From the NCBI GenBank assembly GCA_016802295.1, contig JAESIW010000020.1:1224031-1288030 (forward strand): DNA of 64,000 nucleotides, written 5' to 3'. Source of the stretch: Brachionus rotundiformis (Eukaryota > Rotifera > Eurotatoria > Ploima > Brachionidae). Positions 1 to 9,598 of this stretch are shown here, piece after piece. The notes under the pieces were generated by a model. That model was given only the letters and a program-made list of their open reading frames with translations, did no database searches and was not told the origin of the DNA. The position numbers and the translations under genes were made by a program. Each line of letters opens with the position of its first letter. The first letter of the stretch is position 1.

Positions 1-297
1 GATTTAAAGAGACCTCCGGTGTGGGTTTTTGTCCTAGTGGAAAGAAAAGGTCGTACCAATTTGAAAGGTAAATGTTTTCTTCAAGTCGTTCCTAATCGCG
101 AGGCCTCAATCTTACTCCAAATAATCTATGATAAATGTGCACGTGGTACAACTATATTTTCGGATTGCTGGAAGTCCTATTCAAAAATTTCTTCACTGCG
201 AGATTTTAAACATCAAACTGTTAATCACTCACTCAATTTTCTTAATCCAGAAAACGATACTTGTACCAATAGGATTTTTGAAAGGTTGCATGAGTGA
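1..297 (+). mobile_element. Merlin-superfamily (ISXO2-like) transposase, 3' fragment
   Basis: The frame is open from base 1 to a TGA at 295-297 and is cut by the window start. The peptide matches the catalytic C-terminal part of ISXO2-like (IS1595/Merlin) DDE transposases. It has a KGKCFL strand, a GTTIFSDCWKSY segment carrying a catalytic Asp, a TVNHSLNF(L)NP segment, and a TNRIFE segment where the third acidic residue is expected. The frame stops immediately after this, while full-length relatives continue with a Trp-containing helix, so this copy is probably decayed. The next stretch reads in another frame. These enzymes excise and insert Merlin elements with 8-9 bp target duplications; a non-autonomous element with an 8-bp duplication lies 0.8 kb downstream. 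Family assignment is by motif memory. Confidence 0.75.
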
Positions 298-687
298 TTG
301 TGACACAACTGATTCGAACAACGAGGAAGCGGACAACCACTCAGGTGATGAAGAGACCTTATCAAAGAATGAGTCTAATTCGATAAGGTTAAAAGACAAA
401 TCGTCTGATTCGGATGTCTTTGAATTTGGTGAAGAACCTGTTATTGACCAGGTTACAAATTTGGACTCTTTAAGTACAGTTTTTTCGGCATTGAAGGTGA
501 ACACAGTTAAACAAAAAGCCCAGGAATATAAAAACGAGTCTCTTTCTGTCGCCCAGACTTCTAAATCGGCTCAAAATGAAGTTAAACGGGTTTAAGAAAG
601 CACTCAAATGGAGTCGCCTGTCCAGTTTGCGGAGATATAATGAAGAGTGAAAGAGGAGTCAAGTTGCATATGTCAAAAAAACATTAG
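298..687 (+). pseudogene. Transposon tail: acidic stretch plus a C2H2 zinc finger in another frame
   Basis: Frame 2 is open through 595 and encodes a low-complexity acidic Ser/Asp/Glu-rich segment. From about 594 frame 1 encodes a clean C2H2 zinc finger at 619-684: CPVC, twelve residues, then HMSKKH, followed directly by TAG at 685-687. Frame 1 is also the frame of the upstream transposase. The finger may therefore be the original C-terminus of the same element, reached through an intron or broken by frameshifts, or part of a second element. R2/NeSL-type retrotransposons carry similar 'CP-C ... rGvk-H' fingers. No complete gene can be supported. Confidence 0.4.
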
Positions 688-723
688 ATTTTTTTCTATG
701 ACTTTATTTGTAAACATTTCGTT

Positions 724-911
724 GATCACTTTTTTTTCAAAAGATCACATAAATAAAAATTATGAGCACATATTTTTTTAACCATCTTATTGTCTTACTG
801 TATCTAAAAATTTAAGATCACAAAAACAGTGATAAATAAAATTTTGAACATTGTCGATCACCAGACCAGCAAGATGACCATGATCACATATTATGTGAAC
901 CCCAAGATCAC
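724..911. repeat. Cluster of six GATCAC hexamers
   Basis: GATCAC occurs at 724, 743, 816, 856, 882 and 906, all in the same orientation, within about 190 bp of otherwise AT-rich DNA just downstream of the transposase remnant. Subterminal hexamer clusters are common transposase-binding sites in DNA transposons, so this may be the 3' subterminal region of that element. The rest of 688-1128 holds no gene I can see. Confidence 0.4.
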
Positions 912-1128
912 ACAGTCGAGAAGACCCGGTAATTCTATCTCATTACTTGCTTGACTGGTAAATGAGTTTAGGCAATCTTTTGGATCTAATCTTTTAAAAT
1001 AATTATTTTGAAAATTTGAAAAAATATAATTGTGTCTATTTGAAAAAAAAGGTTTATTCGGAAAAAATTATCTGAAAACATTCAAGATAAAAAGGCAAAA
1101 TAATTTGATTTAATTATTTTTATTATAA

Positions 1129-1436
1129 AATTTATTGGTATTGTGAATTTCACAAACAAACAGAACAAATATTTTTCCTATTTTGATTTAAAAAATTTTA
1201 TTTTCTTTTTATTAGATAAACAAAATCATTAATAAATTTAAGTCTTATCAAAGCTTTACTTTTTATCTTTTGTCAACATCAGAAAAATTTTTTTTAGGCA
1301 AAAAAGATTCAACAAAGTATGCTGGACTATGTTGCAGTATATTTTTATATATATTTTATTTTAGTAAATTTTAATTTATCAAAATAGGAAAAATATTTGT
1401 TCTGTTTGTTTTTGAAATTCACAATACCAATTTATT
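1129..1436. mobile_element. MITE with 51-bp terminal inverted repeats and 8-bp TSD (Merlin-like)
   Basis: The 292-bp element spans 1137-1428. Its ends are inverted repeats (1137-1187 and 1378-1428) that begin GGTATTGTGAATTTC and match over 51 bp with one mismatch. It is flanked by a perfect direct duplication AATTTATT at 1129-1136 and 1429-1436. The 190-bp interior is AT-rich with no ORF, so this is a non-autonomous element. An 8-bp duplication with GG-starting termini fits Merlin better than Tc1/mariner (TA). hAT also makes 8-bp duplications but usually starts CA. The near-perfect arms suggest a fairly recent insertion. Confidence 0.8.
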
Positions 1437-1945
1437 CTCTTTTTTTATTTTTAACATTAGAAATTTAGAAAAATAAAACAACTAAATTACTAATTTAATT
1501 AATACAAACTATATTCTTGATTGTTATGTTAATATTAAATTTTTTAAAAAGGTAAACAAAAAAAATAAAAATTCTGAATAACATTATAATTAATCTTAAT
1601 TTAATTTATTTTTAATTATTGATCAAAAAAATTATTAAAATGAGAAGAAGTTTTAACATAATTTACAGTGATAGCAACTCTCGAAGAAAGAAAGGGACTG
1701 AAAAACTTGAGAGCTTAATACGTAATCATTTAAACCAAACTTTCCTTACATTGGTTTTTCAAAATTTCACTCAAAGGGTCATTTTCACATAAAGTGGCAT
1801 TTTTTAAACAAGATTGATTTTTTAGGGTTTAAAAGTTCAGAATGGAAAAAAGACTTGAATATAAAGAAAATATTTTATTATTAAAAAAAAAGCTAAACTA
1901 AACTTCTCCAGAATTCCATATAATGTTTTGACTATATTTTGTTAA
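1437..1945. other. Intergenic, AT-rich; no gene seen
   Basis: This stretch contains homopolymer-rich AT DNA and the 3' flank of the acyl-CoA synthetase gene. No ORF, RNA gene or repeat of note was seen. Confidence 0.6.
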
Positions 1946-3337
1946 TTATTCTAATTTATAGTCGGCGATTGCTTGTTGACGCATTGCAATTTTTAGTATC
2001 TTATTATTTGCATTGATTGGAAATCTGTCTACAAATTTTATATATTTTGGTATTTTAAATTGTGATATTTTTCCTTTACAAAAAGTCTTAACTTCATCGC
2101 TATCCATTTGAATATTGGACTTGAGTTTTATCCATGCACAAATTTCTTCGCCCATACGCGCATCAGGAACCCCAAAAACTTGAACATCAAGAATTTTTTC
2201 ATGTGTTCTCAAGAATGTCTCAATTTCAGCTGGATACAAATTGGCACCACCTCTAATTATAACCTCTTTATCCCTACTCTTAAAATATAAATATCCTTCT
2301 TCATCCATGGAACAAATATCTCCAGTTTTTAGCCACCCATTCTCGAAAGCTTCGGCAGTTTTTTCTTTTTCATCCCAATACTCACGGAAAATATGAGGGC
2401 CTTTTACCATTAATTCACCATCAGTATTAAGAGGGACAATTTTTCTTGTTTCAATATCCACTATCTTTGTTTCTGAAAATGGTAATGGTCTACCAATCGA
2501 CTCAAATGCCTTTTTAAATGATTTTGCTTGATCGAAGTAATTTGTCAAAGAGTGACAAAAACTTGTCTCAGTCATTCCTTTAAACATTGTTCTTTATTTT
2601 ACTCTATTTTATTTTAAGTAAGCCTACCGTAGCCAACTACGATCATTTTAAGATTGAAAATATCATTCATTTGTTTTAATAATTCAGGAGGAACAGTTGA
2701 ACCACCAAATATGACATTTTCCATGCTTGAAAGGTCATAATTTTTGCGCTCTGGATGGTGCAATAAGTCAAAAAATTGAGTTGGTGTTCCACGTAAAGTC
2801 ACGCATTTATAGCCTTGTATAGCTTTCATTGTAGTCAATGTCTCTTGGAAATAAAATGGAAAGACAATTGAGCATTGCATCAATAGAGGAATTAAAAATC
2901 CACTAGAAAATCCATAAATGTGAAAAAATGGTATTGGATTGCAGATCATTTTTAATCCGTCAGGTTTCCCTGCAACCTGTGTCGACAAATACGCTGAATT
3001 TAATAAACTACTATTTGTCATCAATGCTCCTTTAATTTATTTTTTAAATTAATTAAATTCTTAAGTTTCTTACTAAATTACCTTTAGGCTTTCCTTAAAA
3101 TAAAGGTTTTAAATTTTAAAAAATGATTAAATTGATTATTTTTAATAAAGAAAAAACCTGTTGTTCCACTCTTTTAATTAATAAATTAATTAAATACAAA
3201 TTAAATAGTTAAAGTTTAATTTATTTTACCGTAAAAAGAATTAAATGAGGATCGTCTATGTCAATATAAGGTAGATCGAGATTGTTGGACGCTGATTTAG
3301 GTTTAACAAATATATCGAATAAGTAAAAGATAAAATC
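1946..3337 (-). CDS. Acyl-CoA synthetase (ACSF2-like), C-terminal part only
   Basis: This encodes an AMP-forming fatty-acid CoA ligase of the ANL family, which activates a carboxylate to acyl-AMP and then acyl-CoA. Exons in coding order are 3337-3230, 3170-3158, 3093-3082, 3029-2628 and 2577-1946, with phases agreeing throughout. Joined, they give the P-loop TSGTTGKPKG, HIYGFSSG, YGMTETS, GWLKTGD, RDKEVIIRGGANLYPAEIE and a C-terminal NKILK carrying the expected catalytic Lys. Two exons are only 13 and 12 nt and together encode most of the P-loop. The N-terminal half of the enzyme (about 250 residues) is missing. Only 198 bp separate the first recognised exon from the stop of B9D1 on the same strand, so the gene is 5'-truncated, rearranged, or has exons I cannot recognise. 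ACSF2 is the closest family by feel; other medium-chain synthetases are possible. Confidence 0.8.
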
Positions 3338-3535
3338 CTATTTTCTCTTAATACATAAATGATATTATAATTTTAAGTATTAAAATTTTTGATTACCAAA
3401 AAAATTGGTGTATCACGATTTTTTAATCTAAACTTGAATATCAAAATGCCAATTTTTTCTTTTTAATTTTTAATATTAAATTAAAATTAAAATCAATATA
3501 ATTTATTACAAAAAAAAGGAAAAACTAAAAAAAAA

Positions 3536-4328
3536 TTAAAAACGAGGCGTTTGGCTGACCATACTTTGCTCAGGGTTGAAACCAAGAGTTTGAGTTAAGT
3601 TACCTAGTGTAGTATTCATCTCTATCATTTGATTGCTAATATTTGTGCTTGATTCATTTTTATGGCTCAGATATCCAACTTTTTTCATATCTTTAGTCAC
3701 AATGTTGAAACTAAGATTTAAAAATCCTTGAGATCGAACCCTGGTAACTTCGCGGCCTTCTCCATGTGCTAGAACTCTGGGATCAATGTATTCAGGTCTT
3801 CTGCCTTGAGACCAAGCAAAAAATTTTTGTAGTAGAGATGTAGATTCTGGTACAAATAGTGGAATTTTAATCTTGTGTTGTCCTGGAGATATTGGTAAAT
3901 GTGTAACTCCGTAGCCTCTGATAACTTCTCTACCCAAGAAATCCGAACCGTAGCAGCTAACAACCAATTGTGGCCCTAAGCAAAATTTTTAAATTTTTAC
4001 AATAAAATTAATTACATTTTACATCCAAATGGACAAGTGCTTTTAAATGTAATATCTAATGGAAAATTAAAAGCTATTGTTTGCCTATCGTCAATTGATT
4101 TGTGACCAATTTGTGTGGAGCCTTCCTCTAGACCAGCAATCTTGTCCCAGTCTTGACCATGAACAAAAAAATATTTAATAAATATCTGATCATATTCTGG
4201 AATCTTTTAAAAACCATTATATTTAATTTATCAATTTCTATTAAAATTATAAATTAAAAAAATACTTCAGCACTTTCAATGCTCCCATTTGCCATTAATA
4301 AAAAAAATGTGTTTGTCGTATTTGCCAT
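3536..4328 (-). CDS. B9D1: B9 domain-containing protein 1 (ciliary transition zone)
   Basis: B9D1 is a B9/C2-type domain protein of the MKS (tectonic-like) complex that forms the ciliary transition-zone barrier with B9D2 and MKS1. Three exons in coding order are 4328-4266, 4203-4023 and 3975-3536, giving 227 aa (vertebrate B9D1 is about 204). Diagnostic segments are GSIESAE at the start, YDQIFIKYFFVHGQDW, an FPLDITFKSTCPFGWPQ stretch whose Trp codon is split by intron 2, RGYGVTHLPISPGQHK, GRRPEYIDP and REVTRVRSQGF. The start is the only ATG in the first exon that precedes the domain. The roughly 40-residue C-terminal tail is rich in Asn, Thr and Gln and is longer than usual. All family landmarks are present, so it should be functional. 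Confidence 0.93.
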
Positions 4329-5240
4329 ATTAAGGCTATTCTGATCAATTATTTTTACTACACAGTTTTAGGTTAATAATAATGGTTAGAAATTCTAAAT
4401 TATTTTGGATATTTTTTATTCAAAAATTTGACGCCCTTGTCCGTTTTGTATTTTGGTTTCCATAGAAACTAGACATTTAAAATTTTTAGTCTTAATTATT
4501 TATCTATTTTCATGAGTTGTGGTTTTCAAACAATTTAAAAAAAGTGTTAAATTAATTATTTCTAATTTTAATTAATTAAGGTTTTTAAGAATTAGTTATA
4601 AGAGTTAGCAAACTACGCTGTAATGATGATTTAATAAATATTTCTATATAATTTTAACGAGTTGCCAATCATATGGATTAATTTTAGATAAAAGTTGTGT
4701 TTTTTCTATTGTTTTTAAGTTCTATTTTTGTTTTATATTTATAAGTTTTTAATTCAGTTATAAATAAAGAATAACTTTAAATACCTATATAAATTTTTTT
4801 TTTAATTTTTGAGCTAAAATCAAAAAATCTGGAGAATAAATTCGAGGTTATCATTTTTAAAGCAAAATAATATTTAGATAATTTAAAATAAACCTTATAA
4901 AAGATTATTTTTAAATTTTAAATGAATTTCTTTTTACCAAATTTCTAACTTATATAATTTCCTATAAAAACTACCAAAATCTAATAAGATTTCAAAACCA
5001 TTTTTATATTTCTTATTAAATTAACATTTATAGTTATTTAACACAAATAGAAAATTTCTTAAAAAATAGTATTTCAGTTCATATCACTCTTTTAAGAACC
5101 CTAACTAAATTCTAAGACCAATTTAGAGAAAATTTTAAATCTAATATAATAATAATAATACTAATAAGTCATTATATTATCTGTAATTTGAATTTAGGAA
5201 TTAAAATTCTTTCAAACTTTGGATTGAGATCAACTAATAA

Positions 5241-5313
5241 CCGGATTTAAACCCAATAGAAATGGTTTGGAACGAGCTAAAAACCTTTATTTTAGCACAA
5301 GAGGCAAAAAATT
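5241..5313 (+). mobile_element. Tc1/mariner transposase relic
   Basis: A short frame reads PDLNPIEMVWNELKTFI before a TAG. This is the hallmark region around the third catalytic acidic residue (PDLNPIE-VW) of Tc1/mariner transposases. Upstream in frame lie two stops where the 'WP-S' of the motif would be, and no other catalytic blocks are visible. It is a dead fragment. Confidence 0.75.
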
Positions 5314-5593
5314 AGGTTCTTGGGTCTTTTTCTTAAGGTGGTTCCAGTCGTAATCGAAAATAATGCTTATTTGTCTAATCATTGAGCTAGTTTTTAAAAA
5401 TGAAGCATTTAAAAAAATTTGATTGAATTTTTAATTTTTTACCAATTTTTACTGAAATTTACCTTTTCAAAGTTACGTAAAACGGTATTTACGTAAAAAT
5501 CTGTAAAATTTTTTTGATTTTGTTAAATTTACTAAAAAACGGCATTTTTTTGGCATTTTCCTTTTTACAGTTTTTTCGAAATTTTTTGTAAAA

Positions 5594-5685
5594 TTACCAA
5601 ATTTTACGTAAATTTGCCTAAATTAACATTTTTTTAAATGTGTAATTTTACATTAATTATCGTAAATTTACGTAAAATTTGGTAA
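5594..5685. repeat. Perfect 22-bp inverted repeat
   Basis: Arms at 5594-5615 and 5664-5685 are exact reverse complements, starting TTACCAAATTTTACGTAAA, with a 48-bp AT-rich loop. The surrounding 5.4-5.7 kb contains further TTACGTAAA-like pieces. It looks like the core of a foldback element or palindromic MITE, but no target duplication was found. Confidence 0.5.
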
Positions 5686-5989
5686 AAACACTGGTATCAA
5701 ATCAGCACTGATGCTAAGAACTCTTACCTTGTAATGAATTTGTAATGACCATGTAGTTGAAGGAATTTTTGCTGCGACACCTAACATTTAGAGTGTCTGA
5801 GCACACCACCGCAATTAGTCAGTGTGGAGCTGTATTAGCCTATTCAAGTCTTTTAAATATCACTTTTACTAGATTTCTGACCAAGTTTCCTCTCACTTTT
5901 CTTTGACTCAACCTTGTCAAGCGCACTCTAGCCAGCTTCAATTCATATGACATACTTATTGGCGACACAGGGTTATTTGTTGGTCATTC

Positions 5990-6236
5990 CTGATTATTTA
6001 TCCAGCTTTCATTAGACCTCATTTGAAGTTTGCAGTTCGGTTTTGGGATCCCGATCTTAAAAAATGTATCAATCAGATCGAAAGCCTGCAACCGAGAGTA
6101 ATATAGTTTTTCATGGATTTAAGTAAACTAGAAAGATTAGGAATTACAGATTTTCAAATAAGGAAATTAAGGGGAAGCCTGATTGAGTTTTACACAATAA
6201 GCAAATATTTGGACAAGGTGAACTTTGAATTTTTTA
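5990..6236 (+). mobile_element. LINE (non-LTR) ORF2 C-terminal fragment
   Basis: The frame encodes AFIRPHLKFAVRFWDPDLKK, then an IESLQPRVI segment, a TAG, and then a LERLGITDFQIRKLRGSLIE segment. This is the recognisable post-polymerase region of CR1/Jockey-type reverse transcriptases (RPHLEYA-WNP, LEK-QRRATK, RL--LGL-SLE-RR-RGDLIE). The in-frame stop and short length show a dead, 5'-truncated copy. Confidence 0.7.
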
Positions 6237-7072
6237 TTTTTACAAAATAAGAAAATAGAACAGAATACTAAATATGATTATGACTTTTTTTAGGGTTGTA
6301 CCAAGTTTTGTTAATGCATCATACTGCAACATACAGAGTTGCATCAATAGCTAAATTCTGTTAATGATGTATAAATCTACAAAATGCACCACAGCCAAAT
6401 TTGCAGAATTTTACCAGAATATTCTTATAAATTATTTTTTTCTATTCTATTGTACCTAATTTCACAGAACCCATCTTCAAAAGTAAAGAGGTCATAATAT
6501 CAAAATCAAGAAAGAGAAATCAAAAAATACAAGTTTTTTTAAAAAAAGATATCAAGCACATGGAATAGGCTGGCAAAAAAAATTTGAATTTTTTCATAGC
6601 TGGTTACAAAAGAGCTGGTAAACTGTGTTGTAATATACCATTCATTGATTGAACTACTTATTTATAAACGATTCTCAGTTTGGTGCTAGCAAAATCGCAC
6701 AACTTGGCTTTAAAAATAAATTTTAATTTAATTTTAAATAATTTACCAGAAATTATTCAAAAAAATATCAATATCAATATTTTTAAATAAAACTATTATA
6801 AAGAAATATTTTTTAAATATTTTATTTAATTTTTTTAATAAGAAATAGTCGGAATGGTCCGGTTTGAGAATAATTTAAGCTTTTTATTCTTCAAATATTA
6901 AGCCTCAGTCATTAAATTACTAATTAAATATTAAAATTAATATTTTATTTGTAAAAAAATATTTACAAATGAGGTAAAATGTCTTTTAAGACGGTAAATT
7001 AAAGCAATTGAAAAAAATTTAACTAATTAAGGAAAAAATAATAAATAAAGTATCTGATTGCTTTGATTTTCA

Positions 7073-9598
7073 CTAAACTCTGCCATAATTCTCAGAAAAT
7101 TCTTTATCAACAGTCGGATATTCATTAGAGCCACTGGATACCTGTTTATTCAAAGTATCCGTAAATGCCGTATTATCATTCATGTAATTGATAGTTCTTA
7201 TTTCATTTTTATCATTATCAAAATCAGCTTGTCTTCTTTTGGATCTTAAACCAAAATAACCAGCCACTGTTCCAGAAGCAAGAACCACAAAAGCCACAAG
7301 ACCAATAGGTAATATTAGATAAAGCTAAAATTGATATTTAGATATATTAGAAAAAAATCAAGATTAATTTACATTATTTGATTTAAAAGCCAATTTTGAC
7401 AAATCAGCATCCACGTCTTTCTTTTCTTGAGCTGCTTTAATTGTGTCGGAAGGTTCGGTTTTGGTCATTTTTGGTTCCATGTTATATACTGGAATAGTCT
7501 GATTTGAATTATTTTGGAGCAAATCTGGACCATCGCAGTGCTCTTTTCCATTAAGACATTTACAATAAAAAGTATTGTTCTCCTTCGAGTAAATACATTC
7601 TGAATAGTTATTACAGGGCTTAACTCTTTCACAAAAATCCAAAGATTTAACACACAAAAAGCTTTTGTCCTGTTGTAAAACACATTCTTCGTCTTTGGCG
7701 CATGGGTTAGTATGACATGGATTTGGATCCAATAGTTCACACTGATCACCATAGTAGTTTGTTGGACACTCACATTTAAAGTCCATTATTTGATTTACAC
7801 TATCATACTTGGAAGTGCATACTCCTTCATTTAGACATGATTTAATCAGACAGTTTTTTTCTGTACAATTTACTCCACGCCATCCTTCTGAACAAATACA
7901 TTTATATGAAGAACCAACAACATTGCATACTCCTTTTAGACATGGATTTGGAGAGCAAAGATTTACGGTGAACTCACATTTGTCGCCAGTGTAGCCCAAA
8001 GCGCATTTGTCGCATTTTTCTCCGGTAAATTGAGACCTGCAGTCTTGACAATAAGTTCCTGCAAAGTTGTCAGGACAAGAGCAATATTTTTTATGTGTGA
8101 ATTGATCTATTTGGCACTCGCCACCATTCAAGCACATCGAGTCAGAACATGTGTTTTTATACTCACATTTTTTTCCATAAAAATCTTTGGTACAATTGCA
8201 CTGAAAGCCGTCAGTTTCAATAAAATTGCAAGTACCTCCATTTAGACATGGTAAAGTTGAGCACATGTCAAACACTTGGCAATAAGTACCCCGATAATTT
8301 GGCGGACACTTACACATATAGCTCAAATCCATCAGCTTAAAGCAAGTTCCGCCATTGCGGCAGTGATTAACCTCTTCGAAACAATTAAAACTAGTTCCAG
8401 ATAAGTAAGTTGGTGTATTGCAGTTGAAACCAGTCCATCCATTTTGGCACTTGCATGTAAATCCAGTCATTGAATTCTCACAAACAGCACCGTTGAGACA
8501 TGGATTTGAGTGGCAAAAGTTTCTTTCTTCACAATAAATACCTGTATCTTGGGGATTTTTGCATCGACAAATAAAACCTCGTGGAACGCCTTTATCATCC
8601 ATTAATGTTATGCACATACCCGAGTTTAAACATGGTGATGAAGCACACGGTGTACCAGCTGGACCTGGAACTATTGATCTATCCTTTTCTCTATCATTAT
8701 TTTGAAAAGCTAAAAAAATTAAAAGTTTTAATTTTTTTTAAATTTATTTTTGCTCATAAATAGGGTATTTTGGTCAGGTAAGGATTAATTATAGGATGGA
8801 TATATTTTAAAATTAAAAAAATTCTTTATTAACCGAAAATAAAATTAATTTTTTATAGATTTTTTTAATAACTTGAGAATATTTTAGAAAAATTTTGGGT
8901 ATTGGGTTGAATTGGTCTTTGGATAGATTAAAAGACTAGCATGCCAAATAAAAAGTAAACCTACCGGCCTCAAAATACTCTTGTTTAACTTTAGGCTTTT
9001 GTACATAAAAATATGCTGAATTTTTAACCATTAACTCATTTTTATTTAAAATATTAAATCATGAAATCTTACATGATATAAAATAGACTGAATTAGCATT
9101 ATAACCTCCACAAGTGTATTTTCCAGCACATTTGAAAAAACAATTAGAATCTTCTGTGGAATTGTATTTTCCATATGAGTTTCCACAATAGCACTCATCA
9201 CTTGAAATTAATCAAATAGAAAAAATGATTTAATTCTTATCAGAAATTAATTACAAAGCTTGGACACCAGCTACAGAATAGCCGTCTTGAGCACACAAAT
9301 TGACACATAGTTCTACGGTTGGCATGGTTTTGTTAAATTTTGTAATATAGGTATATTCTTTTTCGTATATGTCACGTGACTCGCGTTTATCTGCAAAACA
9401 ACCCACATAGCTGAAAATTGGCTTATTGAATGCAGTGGGACTTTTTGGTGTCTTGTCTCTCAATTTATCTTCTACAATATTATTTGTTTTATGAATAGGG
9501 TTATCCAGCTTTTTCAATAGATAGCTATCACTCCAACAATGGCATAGTTTGAGAATCTGGAAAAAAATTAGCAGTTTGGAACAAAACAAAAAATTCAT
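7073..9598 (-). CDS. Type I membrane protein: signal peptide, WSC domain, EGF repeats, TM helix
   Basis: Complete five-exon gene of 703 aa. Exons in coding order are 9598-9255, 9200-9073, 9015-8965, 8709-7373 and 7324-7073, with all phases agreeing. Residues 1-21 are a hydrophobic signal peptide. Residues about 62-155 form a WSC domain (YVGCFADK ... AGVQAFDECYCGNSYG ... CAGKYTCGGYNANSVYF), a cysteine-rich putative carbohydrate-binding module. Residues about 186-580 hold eight or nine EGF-like repeats, one followed by a short partial CxxC-type segment. Residues about 620-644 are a TM helix, followed by RSKRRQ and a 50-residue cytoplasmic tail. It should be a cell-surface adhesion or receptor protein, possibly glycan-binding. 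No DSL domain is present, so it is not itself a Notch ligand. I know of no named gene with this exact architecture. Confidence 0.88.

Larger units (their letters stand above)
4329..7072. other. Intergenic region with decayed transposons
   Basis: This 2.7-kb stretch contains no intact gene. It holds a Tc1/mariner relic (5241-5313), a short perfect inverted repeat (5594-5685) and a LINE reverse-transcriptase tail (5990-6236), listed separately. The remainder is AT-rich with no further signal. Confidence 0.6.
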
